Shown: piece by piece, positions 1 to 7,049 of the stretch
Position numbering within the stretch: position 1 is the stretch's first letter
How the letters are laid out: every line of letters begins with the position of its first letter
From: Ignavibacteriaceae bacterium
GTDB taxonomy: Bacteria; Bacteroidota; Ignavibacteria; Ignavibacteriales; Ignavibacteriaceae
Direction of reading: 5' to 3'
DNA length: 14,851 nt
Assembly (NCBI GenBank): GCA_031292465.1
Contig: JARLHB010000378.1
Span: 1 to 14,851 of the forward strand
Translations under genes and position numbers: made by a program
Notes under the pieces: model-generated
Told to the model about the DNA's origin: nothing
The model's input: the letters and a program-made list of their open reading frames with translations, nothing else
Database searches by the model: none

Positions 1-963
1 ACCGGCAGCAGTTGCTTCAGCAATAAGCTTCTTTTCCAGCTCTTCGCTTGGCAGCCTGAAGGTAACATTCATAATAGAACGGCTGTCTGGTAAAGCATGG
101 CCTTTCAGGAATCCATTGCTTTCGTCTATTGCTTTATATAGTAAGTCGGCTTTCTCTTTATTAACCTTATACATAGCATCGAGCCCGCCGTTTTTAATCA
201 ACCACTTTGCAATCAGTCCTATTATATAAATACCAACGGTTGAAGGAGTATTATAGAGAGATCCGTTTTCTGCATGTGTCTTATAGTTTAACATGGTATG
301 CAGTGAATCGGAGCTTCTTTCAAGTAAGTCTTTCCTTAGGATTACAACTGTAACGCCTGAAGGGCCCATATTCTTCTGAGCGCCTGCGTAAATGATGCCA
401 TATTTGTTTACATCAATTTTTTTACTCATGATGTCTGAAGACGCATCGCAGATAAGAGGAACATTTCCTGTTTCCGGTTCCTGGTGCCATTCAGTTCCAT
501 ATATTGTATTGTTTGAAGTAAAGTGAACATAAGAAGCATCCGGATCAAGTTTTAATTCTTCCTGTTTCGGAATTCTCGTAAAGTTTTCGCTTTCTGTTGA
601 TGCTGCTATATTGGTAGCACCAACTCTTTTAGCTTCTTTTAATGCTTTCTTTGACCAGCTTCCGGTTATTATATAATCGGCTTTGTTTTTAGGCGGCATA
701 ATATTTAACGGCACCATTGAGAACTGAAGGCTTGCGCCGCCTTGTAAAAATAAAATATCGTAGTTATCGTTTATGCCGAGCAATGATTTTAAATCTGCTC
801 TTGCTTCATTAATAATTTTATCAAATGTTTTTGACCTATGGCTAATCTCCAATATTGACATCCCTACACCAGGGAGAGAAAATAAATTTTCCTGTGCTTC
901 TTTTATTACATCTTCCGGTAACACTGCCGGACCTGCGCTGAAGTTATATATCCTCTTTTGCAT
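1..963 (-). CDS. serC: Phosphoserine aminotransferase, 3' end cut by window edge
   Basis: Class V PLP-dependent aminotransferase that converts 3-phosphohydroxypyruvate plus glutamate to O-phospho-L-serine, the second step of serine synthesis in the cytoplasm; the family can also act in pyridoxal phosphate synthesis. I translated 321 codons from the ATG at 963. The protein opens with the family signature NFSAGPAVLP, has ISHRS near residue 40 and QGGASLQFS near 75, and carries the Schiff-base lysine in GAQKN at K197, almost the same position as in E. coli SerC. About 40 C-terminal residues lie beyond base 1. The start is supported by a Shine-Dalgarno-like AAAGGTG a few bases upstream. It lies 75 bases downstream of the DUF1015 gene on the same strand with no terminator between them, so the two are probably co-transcribed. 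Very secure. Confidence 0.96.
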   Translation of the reverse strand, partial: MQKRIYNFSAGPAVLPEDVIKEAQENLFSLPGVGMSILEISHRSKTFDKIINEARADLKSLLGINDNYDILFLQGGASLQFSMVPLNIMPPKNKADYIITGSWSKKALKEAKRVGATNIAASTESENFTRIPKQEELKLDPDASYVHFTSNNTIYGTEWHQEPETGNVPLICDASSDIMSKKIDVNKYGIIYAGAQKNMGPSGVTVVILRKDLLERSSDSLHTMLNYKTHAENGSLYNTPSTVGIYIIGLIAKWLIKNGGLDAMYKVNKEKADLLYKAIDESNGFLKGHALPDSRSIMNVTFRLPSEELEKKLIAEATAAG

Positions 964-1038
964 AATCACCTTTCCTTTTTCAATGAAAATGAAAATAATT
1001 GTTTACTATTTATTCTTACAGTTGCTTGTTACATAAAA

Positions 1039-2286
1039 CTAAATTAAATGGACTAATGAACCGTCCCTTAACTTAGGCTCGAACCATGTAGATTTTGGCG
1101 GCATTATTTCTCCTCCATTTGAAATGTTCATTAAATCATCCACTGAAACCGGATGCAATGAAAAGGCCACTGCTGCTTTTCCGCTGTCAACCAGTTTTTC
1201 AAGCTCTTTAGTGCCCCTTATTCCTCCTACAAAATCTATGCGTTTATTTGTCCGGGGATCGTCGATTCCCAAAACCGGGTTAAGTAAAAAATCCTGAAGA
1301 ATGCTTACATCTAAAGTTTCTGCAACCGATTTAGAAAGAGCATTGCTTGCAAGGATTGAATCCCTTGCTTTTAGCATATACCATTTGCCGTCCATATACA
1401 TACCAAAACTTTTCTTTTCGGCAGGTTCGGGCTGACTGGTAAGTTTCACAGAAAATTTTTCACTTATTTCATTTAAATAATCTTCTTTAGTCTTGCCGTT
1501 CAAATCAAATACTATCCTGTTGTAAGGCAGTATTTTAAGCTGATCAGCGGGAAACAGTACAGCCAGAAAGTAATTATATTCCTCTGTACCGTTATGAGCA
1601 GGATTGGATTCCTGTTTTACTTTTCTTGCACGGCTGGCGCTTGCAGCGCGGTGATGTCCGTCTGCAATATATAAACTTTTTACCTTAGCTATTTCTTCAA
1701 CAATTGTTTGATTATAGCTGTTCGGCAATATCCATATAGTATGTTTAATATTATCGGCTGAAGTAAAATCAAAAAGAGGCTTAATATTATTAATTGTTTC
1801 ATTAACAATTTTATCAATAGCCTTAACCGGTGAATATGTAAGGAATACCGGGCCGGTTTGTGCGCCTGTTGTTACAATATGATTTGTCCTGTCGTCTTCT
1901 TTTACTTTTCTTGTCTTCTCATGTTTTAAAATTACATTGTTATCGTAGTCGTCAACCGAAAATGTGGCAGCTATCCCTACCTGCGCTCTGCCATCCATAA
2001 TAAGCCTGTAGAGATAAAAATGTTCTGTCTCATCAATAATCAAAGGGACCTGGGATATTAACCGCTGTAAATTTTCTTTAGCTTTCTTATAAACTAATGG
2101 AGAATACGGATCGGTATTACTATCCAGTTCAATTTCAGAACGCGTTACGCGTATAAAGCTGACCGGATTTCCTTCTGCAAACTGTTTTGCTTCTTCGGTA
2201 TTTACTACATCATAAGGAACGCTTGAAACATTACACGCAGATTCTTCGCCGGGTCTTAATGCTTTGAAAGGTTTTATTATTGCCAT
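1039..2286 (-). CDS. DUF1015 family protein with ParB-like DGHHR motif
   Basis: A full-length (415 aa) member of the DUF1015 family, cytoplasmic, with no signal peptide or membrane segment. The opening MAIIKPFKALRP and the central YIADGHHRAASA block (D209-G210-H211-H212-R213) are the family hallmarks. The DGHHR motif resembles the catalytic or nucleotide-binding motif of ParB-fold proteins, a group that includes the free L-serine kinases SerK (archaeal) and SbnI (staphylococcal). The gene lies directly upstream of serC, 75 bases away on the same strand, which points to serine or phosphoserine metabolism. A role as serine kinase, or another enzyme or regulator of phosphoserine, is my inference from motif and neighbourhood. 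The family call is secure; the function is not. A promoter candidate lies about 30 bases upstream, and a GGAG about 12 bases before the ATG is a weak ribosome-binding site. Confidence 0.88.
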   Translation of the reverse strand: MAIIKPFKALRPGEESACNVSSVPYDVVNTEEAKQFAEGNPVSFIRVTRSEIELDSNTDPYSPLVYKKAKENLQRLISQVPLIIDETEHFYLYRLIMDGRAQVGIAATFSVDDYDNNVILKHEKTRKVKEDDRTNHIVTTGAQTGPVFLTYSPVKAIDKIVNETINNIKPLFDFTSADNIKHTIWILPNSYNQTIVEEIAKVKSLYIADGHHRAASASRARKVKQESNPAHNGTEEYNYFLAVLFPADQLKILPYNRIVFDLNGKTKEDYLNEISEKFSVKLTSQPEPAEKKSFGMYMDGKWYMLKARDSILASNALSKSVAETLDVSILQDFLLNPVLGIDDPRTNKRIDFVGGIRGTKELEKLVDSGKAAVAFSLHPVSVDDLMNISNGGEIMPPKSTWFEPKLRDGSLVHLI

Positions 2287-2318
2287 AAACAGATAATCTC
2301 CAAAAGGAATAAAATACT

Positions 2319-2346
2319 ATTATAAAAATCCGTAAAATATTTACAA
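2319..2346 (-). promoter_or_regulatory. Sigma70-like promoter for the DUF1015-serC unit
   Basis: On the minus strand TTGTAA (2346-2341, four of six matches to the -35 consensus) is followed after 16 bases by a perfect TATAAT (2324-2319). This would start transcription about 25 to 30 bases before the ATG at 2286, in an otherwise featureless AT-rich gap. Seen by eye only; AT-rich sequence yields such matches by chance. Confidence 0.45.
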
Positions 2347-2543
2347 TAATCCATAGAATAATTGAGATGAAATGAATTATTAAAATGAAAATTGCTGTAC
2401 AAAAAAGAGGCGTGAATGTAAATTACGGGAAAACCCTAATTAATTTAGGTAAACTTATCGAAATGACTAAATTATAAAGCCAAACAAAAAAGGCAGCATT
2501 CTTAAAACATATCGTAAATTAAACGTAATTTTTAGCCGGAGTA

Positions 2544-3425
2544 TTACTCCTTTTCAATTTCAGGTTCTGCATGTACCATAACTTCAGAGTTCTCTATCTC
2601 TTTTTCAATAGCATCTTCAACTTTGTGGGATATATGATGGGCCTGATCAATAGTTAAATTATTATCGACGTGAATATTTAGTTCAATAAATTTTTTGGCT
2701 CCGGCTTCTCTAATCCTTACGTTATGATATTCTTTTACTTCCGGGATATTTATTATTATCTGATGAACTGAATCGTATAAGCCTTGAGGCGCTTTATCAA
2801 CCAACGCGTCAAAAGATCTTTTACCGAGCCTGAAACTTATGTAAAGGACTATTAAAGCAACAAGCAGGGCCGAAATTACATCTGCATAGTAAAAGTGGAA
2901 TGAAGTGCCGATTAAGCCGAGCAATACAACGGAAGAACTCCATATATCGGTTGAGAAATGCAAAGCATCTGCCTGAAGCGCCTGGCTGTCATATTTTTTT
3001 GCAACCTTAAACAAAGCTCTGGAACGTGAGAAATCCGTAATAATTGAGACAATAACAACAATAAAGCTCCATACGGTTATTTCAATCATTACGTGATGGG
3101 TGAGGATACGATTAATCGCTTCATAAATTATCCAGGCACACGTAAGGATTAAGAGCAATGTTTCGATTAAGGCAGAAAAATTTTCAAACTTGCCATGCCC
3201 GAAATTATGTTCTCTGTCGGCAGGGTTGTCTGAAATTCTGACTGTAAATAAGGTAATAAATGCGGCTATTAAATCAAGCGATGAATGTAACGCTTCGGAT
3301 AATATTCCCAAACTTCCGGTAGATAACCCTACAATGAATTTAAAAATTGTTAAAAAAACAGCCGCTATTACAGATGATAGCGCAATCCTATTTTTCTCGG
3401 TAGTTGCCTTGTTATCCCTATTCAT
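2544..3425 (-). CDS. Cation diffusion facilitator family metal exporter
   Basis: Inner-membrane proton-coupled divalent metal antiporter that exports zinc or a related metal from the cytoplasm. At 293 aa it is normal length for a bacterial CDF. It has hydrophobic segments at roughly residues 14-34, 40-62, 85-104, 117-131, 160-177 and 180-196, followed by the cytoplasmic ferredoxin-like domain from about 207 to the end. Both halves of the transport site are visible: H47-x3-D51 in TM2 and H156-x3-D160 in TM5. Together they form the HD-HD arrangement common in zinc transporters; YiiP-type iron/zinc members have DD-HD. The FGHGKFE signature follows TM2 at residues 75-81. It is transcribed alone, divergently from the receiver-CheW fusion. 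Its leader contains a hairpin followed by a T-run (3453-3477). Family secure; metal specificity inferred. Confidence 0.93.
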   Translation of the reverse strand: MNRDNKATTEKNRIALSSVIAAVFLTIFKFIVGLSTGSLGILSEALHSSLDLIAAFITLFTVRISDNPADREHNFGHGKFENFSALIETLLLILTCAWIIYEAINRILTHHVMIEITVWSFIVVIVSIITDFSRSRALFKVAKKYDSQALQADALHFSTDIWSSSVVLLGLIGTSFHFYYADVISALLVALIVLYISFRLGKRSFDALVDKAPQGLYDSVHQIIINIPEVKEYHNVRIREAGAKKFIELNIHVDNNLTIDQAHHISHKVEDAIEKEIENSEVMVHAEPEIEKE

Positions 3426-3452
3426 TCCTTTTACTGCAACTTTAAGTAGTTC

Positions 3453-3477
3453 AAAAAAATTACCCGGTTTTTACCGG
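3453..3477 (-). terminator. Terminator-like hairpin in the CDF leader, possible attenuator
   Basis: On the minus strand CCGGT, a four-base A loop and ACCGG form a hairpin at 3464-3477. After GTAA comes a run of seven T (3459-3453). It sits about 28 to 52 bases before the CDF start codon, so it lies inside the leader if transcription starts farther upstream. It could be an attenuator or the terminator of a short leader RNA. The stem is only five pairs, so chance is possible. Confidence 0.35.
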
Positions 3478-3692
3478 ACAGATTAAAAAGTTTTCTTCTA
3501 AAATAAGGAAATTAGAACAAAATAGAAGTATAAATTAAATTCAAAAATTAATTCCTGAATTTAGGTTGTTAACAGTACGCAAGTGTCTTTAAAAATTACG
3601 TTAATTGCCGATAATAACTATGGATAATATTGCTTTTTGCAATCGGTGAACGCGGTCTGGAATAAACAAGTGTAACAAAAAAGTGGTAAATA

Positions 3693-5666
3693 ATGGCTGT
3701 TAACAAAAACATTAAAATACTCCTTGTTGAAGATGCAGGAGTTATGCGCAAAATGGAAATCAAGACGTTAAATTCGCTTGATTTCAATAATATAATTGAA
3801 GCTGAAGATGGGAAAAAAGCGATAGGGTTATTACAGAATGATGCGAGTGTTGAATTAATCATCAGCGACTGGAATATGCCGGTAATGGATGGTTTTGAAC
3901 TCCTAAAATGGGTGCGTTCAAATGAAAAGACAAAGGATATTCCGTTTCTTATGGCTACCGGAAGAGGAGAGAAGAAGGAAGTTGAAAAAGCCGGAGAAGC
4001 GGGGGTTTCCAGTTTTATTTCCAAACCATTTAATAAGGATGAACTGCTTGAAAAGATTAATGAAGCTTTCGGTGAGAAATCTGCGGTTAATGAACCTAAG
4101 CCTTTAACAAAGGAAACGCGAATATCAGCTTCGGGGAAAGTGAAAATTAAAGCAGTTCACATTCAAATTACGGATCACCTTACACTTGGAATACTAAAAA
4201 ACCAGATTAAGAAAAATGAAGTAACGCCTAAACATTTTGAACTTGATACCGAATGTATGCCAAGCTGGAATACGGTTGCAAAAGCGTTAGAGAACAAAAC
4301 CGCAGACGCGGCATTTATTTTAGCGCCTCTTGCTATGGACCTTTATAATTACGGCGTTCCTATCCGTCTGATTCTTTTTGCACATAAAAACGGCAGTATT
4401 TGCGTAAAAAATAAAACCGGCGCAGATGTTTCCGGTTCGGAATTTTATAAAAATAAATCTTTTTATATTCCTCATACCATGTCTATCCACAATATGCTCG
4501 GCCATATTTATTTTAATAATATAGGGCTTAAACCCGGCGTTACCGGGCAAAAGGATGTTGATGTGAACTTTGAGGTAGTGGCGCCTGTTAAAATGGGTGA
4601 ATTCATGGAAGGGAATAAGGACGCAAGCGGGTTTATGGTTGCAGAACCCTTGGGCACAAAAGCTATTGCTACCGGCTCTGCAGAGCTTCAATTTTTAACA
4701 AGCGAACTCTGGGAAAACCATCCATGCTGCGTACTGGCCGTACAGGAAGATTTAATTAAAAATTATCCCGATGCAGTACAGGAATTTACCAGCTTATTAG
4801 TACAGGCGGGTAAAGTAATCCCTCAAAAACCGGGATATGCTGCTGAGGTTGCTGTTGATTTCTTAGATCCTAAAAAAGAACTTGGGCTTAAGGTGCCTAT
4901 ACTTAAGAATGTTCTTACAGAGCCCAAAGGTATTAAAACCGATAATTTGTACCCGGTTAAATCAGACCTGGATTTTATTCAGAATTATATGCATGACAAA
5001 ATGGGTATCGGTTCCGTGGTTGACTTAAATGAATTTGTAGATCTTAAGTTTGCTGATAAAGCCTGTTCTGATGCAGACAAAATGGTAAAGAATAAAAAAA
5101 TTAGCGAAGAAGACCTGTCTGAGAAAGTTAAACAGCTTACAAATAAAAATAAGGAAAACGAAAAGGATGTTCATTCAAAAGAAGCTCTTTATATGGAAGG
5201 GAAATATTTAATTTTTAATCTCGGGAATGAACGTTACGGCATTGAAATATTAAAAATAGTTGAAATTATTAAAATGGTTCCTGTTACAACCGTACCTAAT
5301 ACGCCCAACTTTGTTAAAGGAGTGATAAACCTGCGCGGCAGTATTGTACCGACAATTGATTTAAGATTAAAAATTGGTTTGGAACCTATTGAATATGGCA
5401 ATAAAACAAGAATTTTAATTAGCGAGGATGAACGGGATGGTGTTAAACTGCGCGTCGGGTTCATTGTAGATGCGGTTGAAGTTATATGCGATGTAAATGC
5501 AGAAGATATTGAAAGTTCATCATCCTTTAATGAACAGGGCGAAGACCAGTTCGTTTTGGGCGCTGTTAAGTCCAAAGATGGTATTTATCTGTTACTGAAC
5601 CTTCCAATGATTATTACGCCGATTAACAGCTTAGGCAAGGAAATAAAAAAGAAGGAATTAGTGTAG
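3693..5666 (+). CDS. Receiver / NrtA-like substrate-binding / CheW fusion, CheV-like
   Basis: A 657-aa three-part chemotaxis signalling protein. Residues 1-128 form a CheY-type receiver with acidic pair E13-D14, phospho-acceptor D59 in SDWNMPVMDG, T89 and K111, so it should be phosphorylatable. Residues 150 to about 455 resemble periplasmic substrate-binding proteins of the nitrate/bicarbonate/sulfonate type (NrtA/CmpA, NMT1 superfamily), with a typical EPLGTKA stretch and a SELWENHP block followed by VLAVQEDL. No signal peptide is present, so this domain must work in the cytoplasm. A charged linker (about 455-500) leads to a CheW domain (505-650) with GVINLRGSIVPTIDLR. The expected role is a CheV-like adaptor between chemoreceptors and CheA, tuned by phosphorylation and perhaps by an intracellular ligand. 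No other chemotaxis gene lies in the window. Domain calls are strong; ligand and pathway are unknown. The start has only a weak ribosome-binding site. Confidence 0.9.
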   Translation: MAVNKNIKILLVEDAGVMRKMEIKTLNSLDFNNIIEAEDGKKAIGLLQNDASVELIISDWNMPVMDGFELLKWVRSNEKTKDIPFLMATGRGEKKEVEKAGEAGVSSFISKPFNKDELLEKINEAFGEKSAVNEPKPLTKETRISASGKVKIKAVHIQITDHLTLGILKNQIKKNEVTPKHFELDTECMPSWNTVAKALENKTADAAFILAPLAMDLYNYGVPIRLILFAHKNGSICVKNKTGADVSGSEFYKNKSFYIPHTMSIHNMLGHIYFNNIGLKPGVTGQKDVDVNFEVVAPVKMGEFMEGNKDASGFMVAEPLGTKAIATGSAELQFLTSELWENHPCCVLAVQEDLIKNYPDAVQEFTSLLVQAGKVIPQKPGYAAEVAVDFLDPKKELGLKVPILKNVLTEPKGIKTDNLYPVKSDLDFIQNYMHDKMGIGSVVDLNEFVDLKFADKACSDADKMVKNKKISEEDLSEKVKQLTNKNKENEKDVHSKEALYMEGKYLIFNLGNERYGIEILKIVEIIKMVPVTTVPNTPNFVKGVINLRGSIVPTIDLRLKIGLEPIEYGNKTRILISEDERDGVKLRVGFIVDAVEVICDVNAEDIESSSSFNEQGEDQFVLGAVKSKDGIYLLLNLPMIITPINSLGKEIKKKELV

Positions 5667-5686
5667 CACAGTATTCATACTGTGCT
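5665..5686. terminator. Hairpin between convergent genes, possible two-way terminator
   Basis: AGCACAGTAT and its exact reverse complement ATACTGTGCT are separated by two bases, giving an eight-pair stem with a six-base loop. The stem begins in the TAG stop of the receiver-CheW gene and lies 24 bases beyond the end of the convergent minus-strand gene. On the minus strand a T-rich stretch follows about ten bases after the stem; on the plus strand no T-tract follows. This is a plausible terminator for either side, but not a canonical one. Confidence 0.5.
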
Positions 5687-5710
5687 GTTGAGAAATGTAA
5701 AAATCAGATA

Positions 5711-6139
5711 TTAGTGCTTTAAGATATTTTCTTTTGCGTAAGAAACAACTTTTTGAATGATATCTTGTCCATTTTTGTAGGCGTAAGATTTCTCTTTTTG
5801 TGGTACGATTATAATGCTGCTGTTTCCTTCTGAGCCTTTTTTATCAGCCGATATTCTCAGGCTGTCGCTAATATTTATGTAAATATATAAATGAGGTTGC
5901 TCGGGAGTTTCCATTACCTCATTTGATACAAGAATAATATTATTCTTTTTCAGAAGTTTGCTTAGCTTAACGCGCAAATCTTTTTCAAATAAACTATCAG
6001 TTTTTATAATTGTACTTGTATTTTTAAGTATTAGATATGCTTTTAACCCGGTGTGCTTTTTTTGCCCGGCCGACAAAGAGTTACATAGTAATAATATTGA
6101 GAGCAAGAGAACAGAAATCAGACCGTGTTTTAGTTTCAT
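5711..6139 (-). CDS. Small secreted protein of unknown function
   Basis: I do not recognise this family. I start it at the ATG at 6139 (142 aa); a TTG directly before it is also in frame, but AAAGG about seven bases before the ATG suits the ATG better. Residues 1-24 form a signal peptide: MKLKHG, then a leucine/isoleucine-rich core, then SLSA|G as a likely signal peptidase I site. The cysteine at about 20 lacks a good lipobox. The mature part of about 118 residues alternates predicted helix (DLRVKLSKLLKK) and strand (IILVSN, LYIYINIS, IIIVPQ), a small alpha/beta domain, probably periplasmic. It is the last gene of the run that starts with rodZ, 16 bases after the STAS gene, so it is probably co-transcribed. 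Function open. Confidence 0.75.
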   Translation of the reverse strand: MKLKHGLISVLLLSILLLCNSLSAGQKKHTGLKAYLILKNTSTIIKTDSLFEKDLRVKLSKLLKKNNIILVSNEVMETPEQPHLYIYINISDSLRISADKKGSEGNSSIIIVPQKEKSYAYKNGQDIIQKVVSYAKENILKH

Positions 6140-6155
6140 CAAGAAACCTTTCGTT

Positions 6156-6503
6156 TTATTCTTTCCTTATTTCTTCAAAAGCTTCGTCAACAGTATCGCA
6201 TACAGGCAGAACCCTGTCCAGTTGTGTTATCTTAATTAAAGTATGAACCTTTTCGGAAGGAGCTACAAGTCTTATTTTACCTTCATTAGTCTGCAATATG
6301 CGGTTGGCAACCAGCAATGCACTTAAACCGGAGCTGTCGCATGTTTCTACTTCGCTTAAATCAATAATAAGTTTGTTTATGCCTTCAACTTTTAAAAGAA
6401 TTGTGAATTCGCCTTTAACCAATCCGGATATATTGGTATCAAACCGTTTTTCGTTCAGTTTAAATACAGTAATGTCTCCTACCCGCTTTGTTTCAAAATT
6501 CAT
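6156..6503 (-). CDS. STAS-domain anti-sigma-factor antagonist
   Basis: A stand-alone STAS domain of the SpoIIAA/RsbV type, 115 aa, the usual length. The phosphorylation motif TCDSSGL is present, with S57 or S58 as the serine normally modified by a cognate HPK-like kinase (SpoIIAB/RsbW type). When unphosphorylated, such proteins bind the kinase or anti-sigma factor and free its target. The end (KVHTLIKITQLDRVLPVCDTVDEA) fits the family's last helix, and the resemblance to RsbV-like proteins is strong. No kinase, phosphatase or sigma factor lies in the window, so its partner is elsewhere. AAAGGA five bases before the ATG is a good ribosome-binding site. It lies 9 bases after the preceding gene in the rodZ-ligA run. 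Family secure; target unknown. Confidence 0.92.
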   Translation of the reverse strand: MNFETKRVGDITVFKLNEKRFDTNISGLVKGEFTILLKVEGINKLIIDLSEVETCDSSGLSALLVANRILQTNEGKIRLVAPSEKVHTLIKITQLDRVLPVCDTVDEAFEEIRKE

Positions 6504-6512
6504 AATAATCCT

Positions 6513-7043
6513 TTAAAACATTTGCAGGCAATTTAACAAATTTTTATAAATAATTTCAGGATTATCTTCTATATTATCAATTTGGAGTGAATAAAATTTA
6601 TCGGAATTGCGTTTCTTGAATCCTACACTAACTTTTGCCTTTACGAGGCATGCCAAGATGCTGTTGAATAAATTTTCATCTTTTTCAAGGTCTATTACAG
6701 CATCGAATTCAAATTCACGGATTCTCTTTTCCAGTTTTGTAGTGGGAAGGTTGAATTTATTTATGTCTGCAATGCCGAAATCTATAACTCCCTGGCGGTA
6801 CTTGGCGGGCAGCATGTTAACGCGGAAGTCCTGCGTAAACACGACCGGATTTTTATTTAACTTATCTAAGGATTTTAATACTTCAATTGCGTTGTGAAAA
6901 TGAGCTTCATTTGCCGGCATCAATATTAAGAATCTGTCGGAATCCTTTAAGAGATTATTAAATGATTTTTGTTCTAATTTGTAGTGCTTTATTCTCTTGT
7001 TTACAATGATATAACCAAGTTCCAGCTTAATTGAGTCAAACAT
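6513..7043 (-). CDS. Small protein resembling part of a family-9 glycosyltransferase
   Basis: A 176-aa soluble protein with no signal peptide or membrane segment. I cannot name its family with certainty. RFLILMPANEAHFHNAIEVLKSL near residues 37-60 looks like a Rossmann-type strand-loop-helix. FDAVIDLEKDENLFNSILA with the following KAKVSVGF (about 113-141) resembles the DLxxNxRS...A...GF block in the N-terminal domain of heptosyltransferases (GT9). The C-terminal nucleotide-sugar-binding domain of a true GT9 enzyme is absent, so catalysis of that kind is unlikely. A similar block occurs in short Bacteroidota proteins of the DUF6913 type, which may be the better relative. It sits 6 bases after ligA and 9 before the STAS gene, so it is tightly co-transcribed. 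A regulatory or structural job is as likely as an enzymatic one. Confidence 0.7.
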   Translation of the reverse strand: MFDSIKLELGYIIVNKRIKHYKLEQKSFNNLLKDSDRFLILMPANEAHFHNAIEVLKSLDKLNKNPVVFTQDFRVNMLPAKYRQGVIDFGIADINKFNLPTTKLEKRIREFEFDAVIDLEKDENLFNSILACLVKAKVSVGFKKRNSDKFYSLQIDNIEDNPEIIYKNLLNCLQMF

Positions 7044-7049
7044 AAATTA

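Noticed and set aside
2385..2477. A 30-codon plus-strand reading frame beginning MKIAVQKRG in the gap between the DUF1015 and CDF genes.
   Set aside because: No Shine-Dalgarno, no promoter, no recognisable motif; short open frames of this size are expected by chance in AT-rich sequence.
2553..2569. GGAGTATTACTCC near-palindrome at the CDF stop codon, considered as a terminator (approximate position around 2538-2550).
   Set aside because: Only four usable pairs around a five-base loop and no adjacent T-run on the minus strand.
3629..3643. ATTGC-TTTTT-GCAAT inverted repeat upstream of the fusion gene.
   Set aside because: Only five weak pairs; too small to support an operator or terminator call.
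3596..4024. A 142-codon minus-strand frame opposite the receiver domain.
   Set aside because: It overlaps the strongly conserved receiver coding frame and has no domain features; it is a shadow frame.
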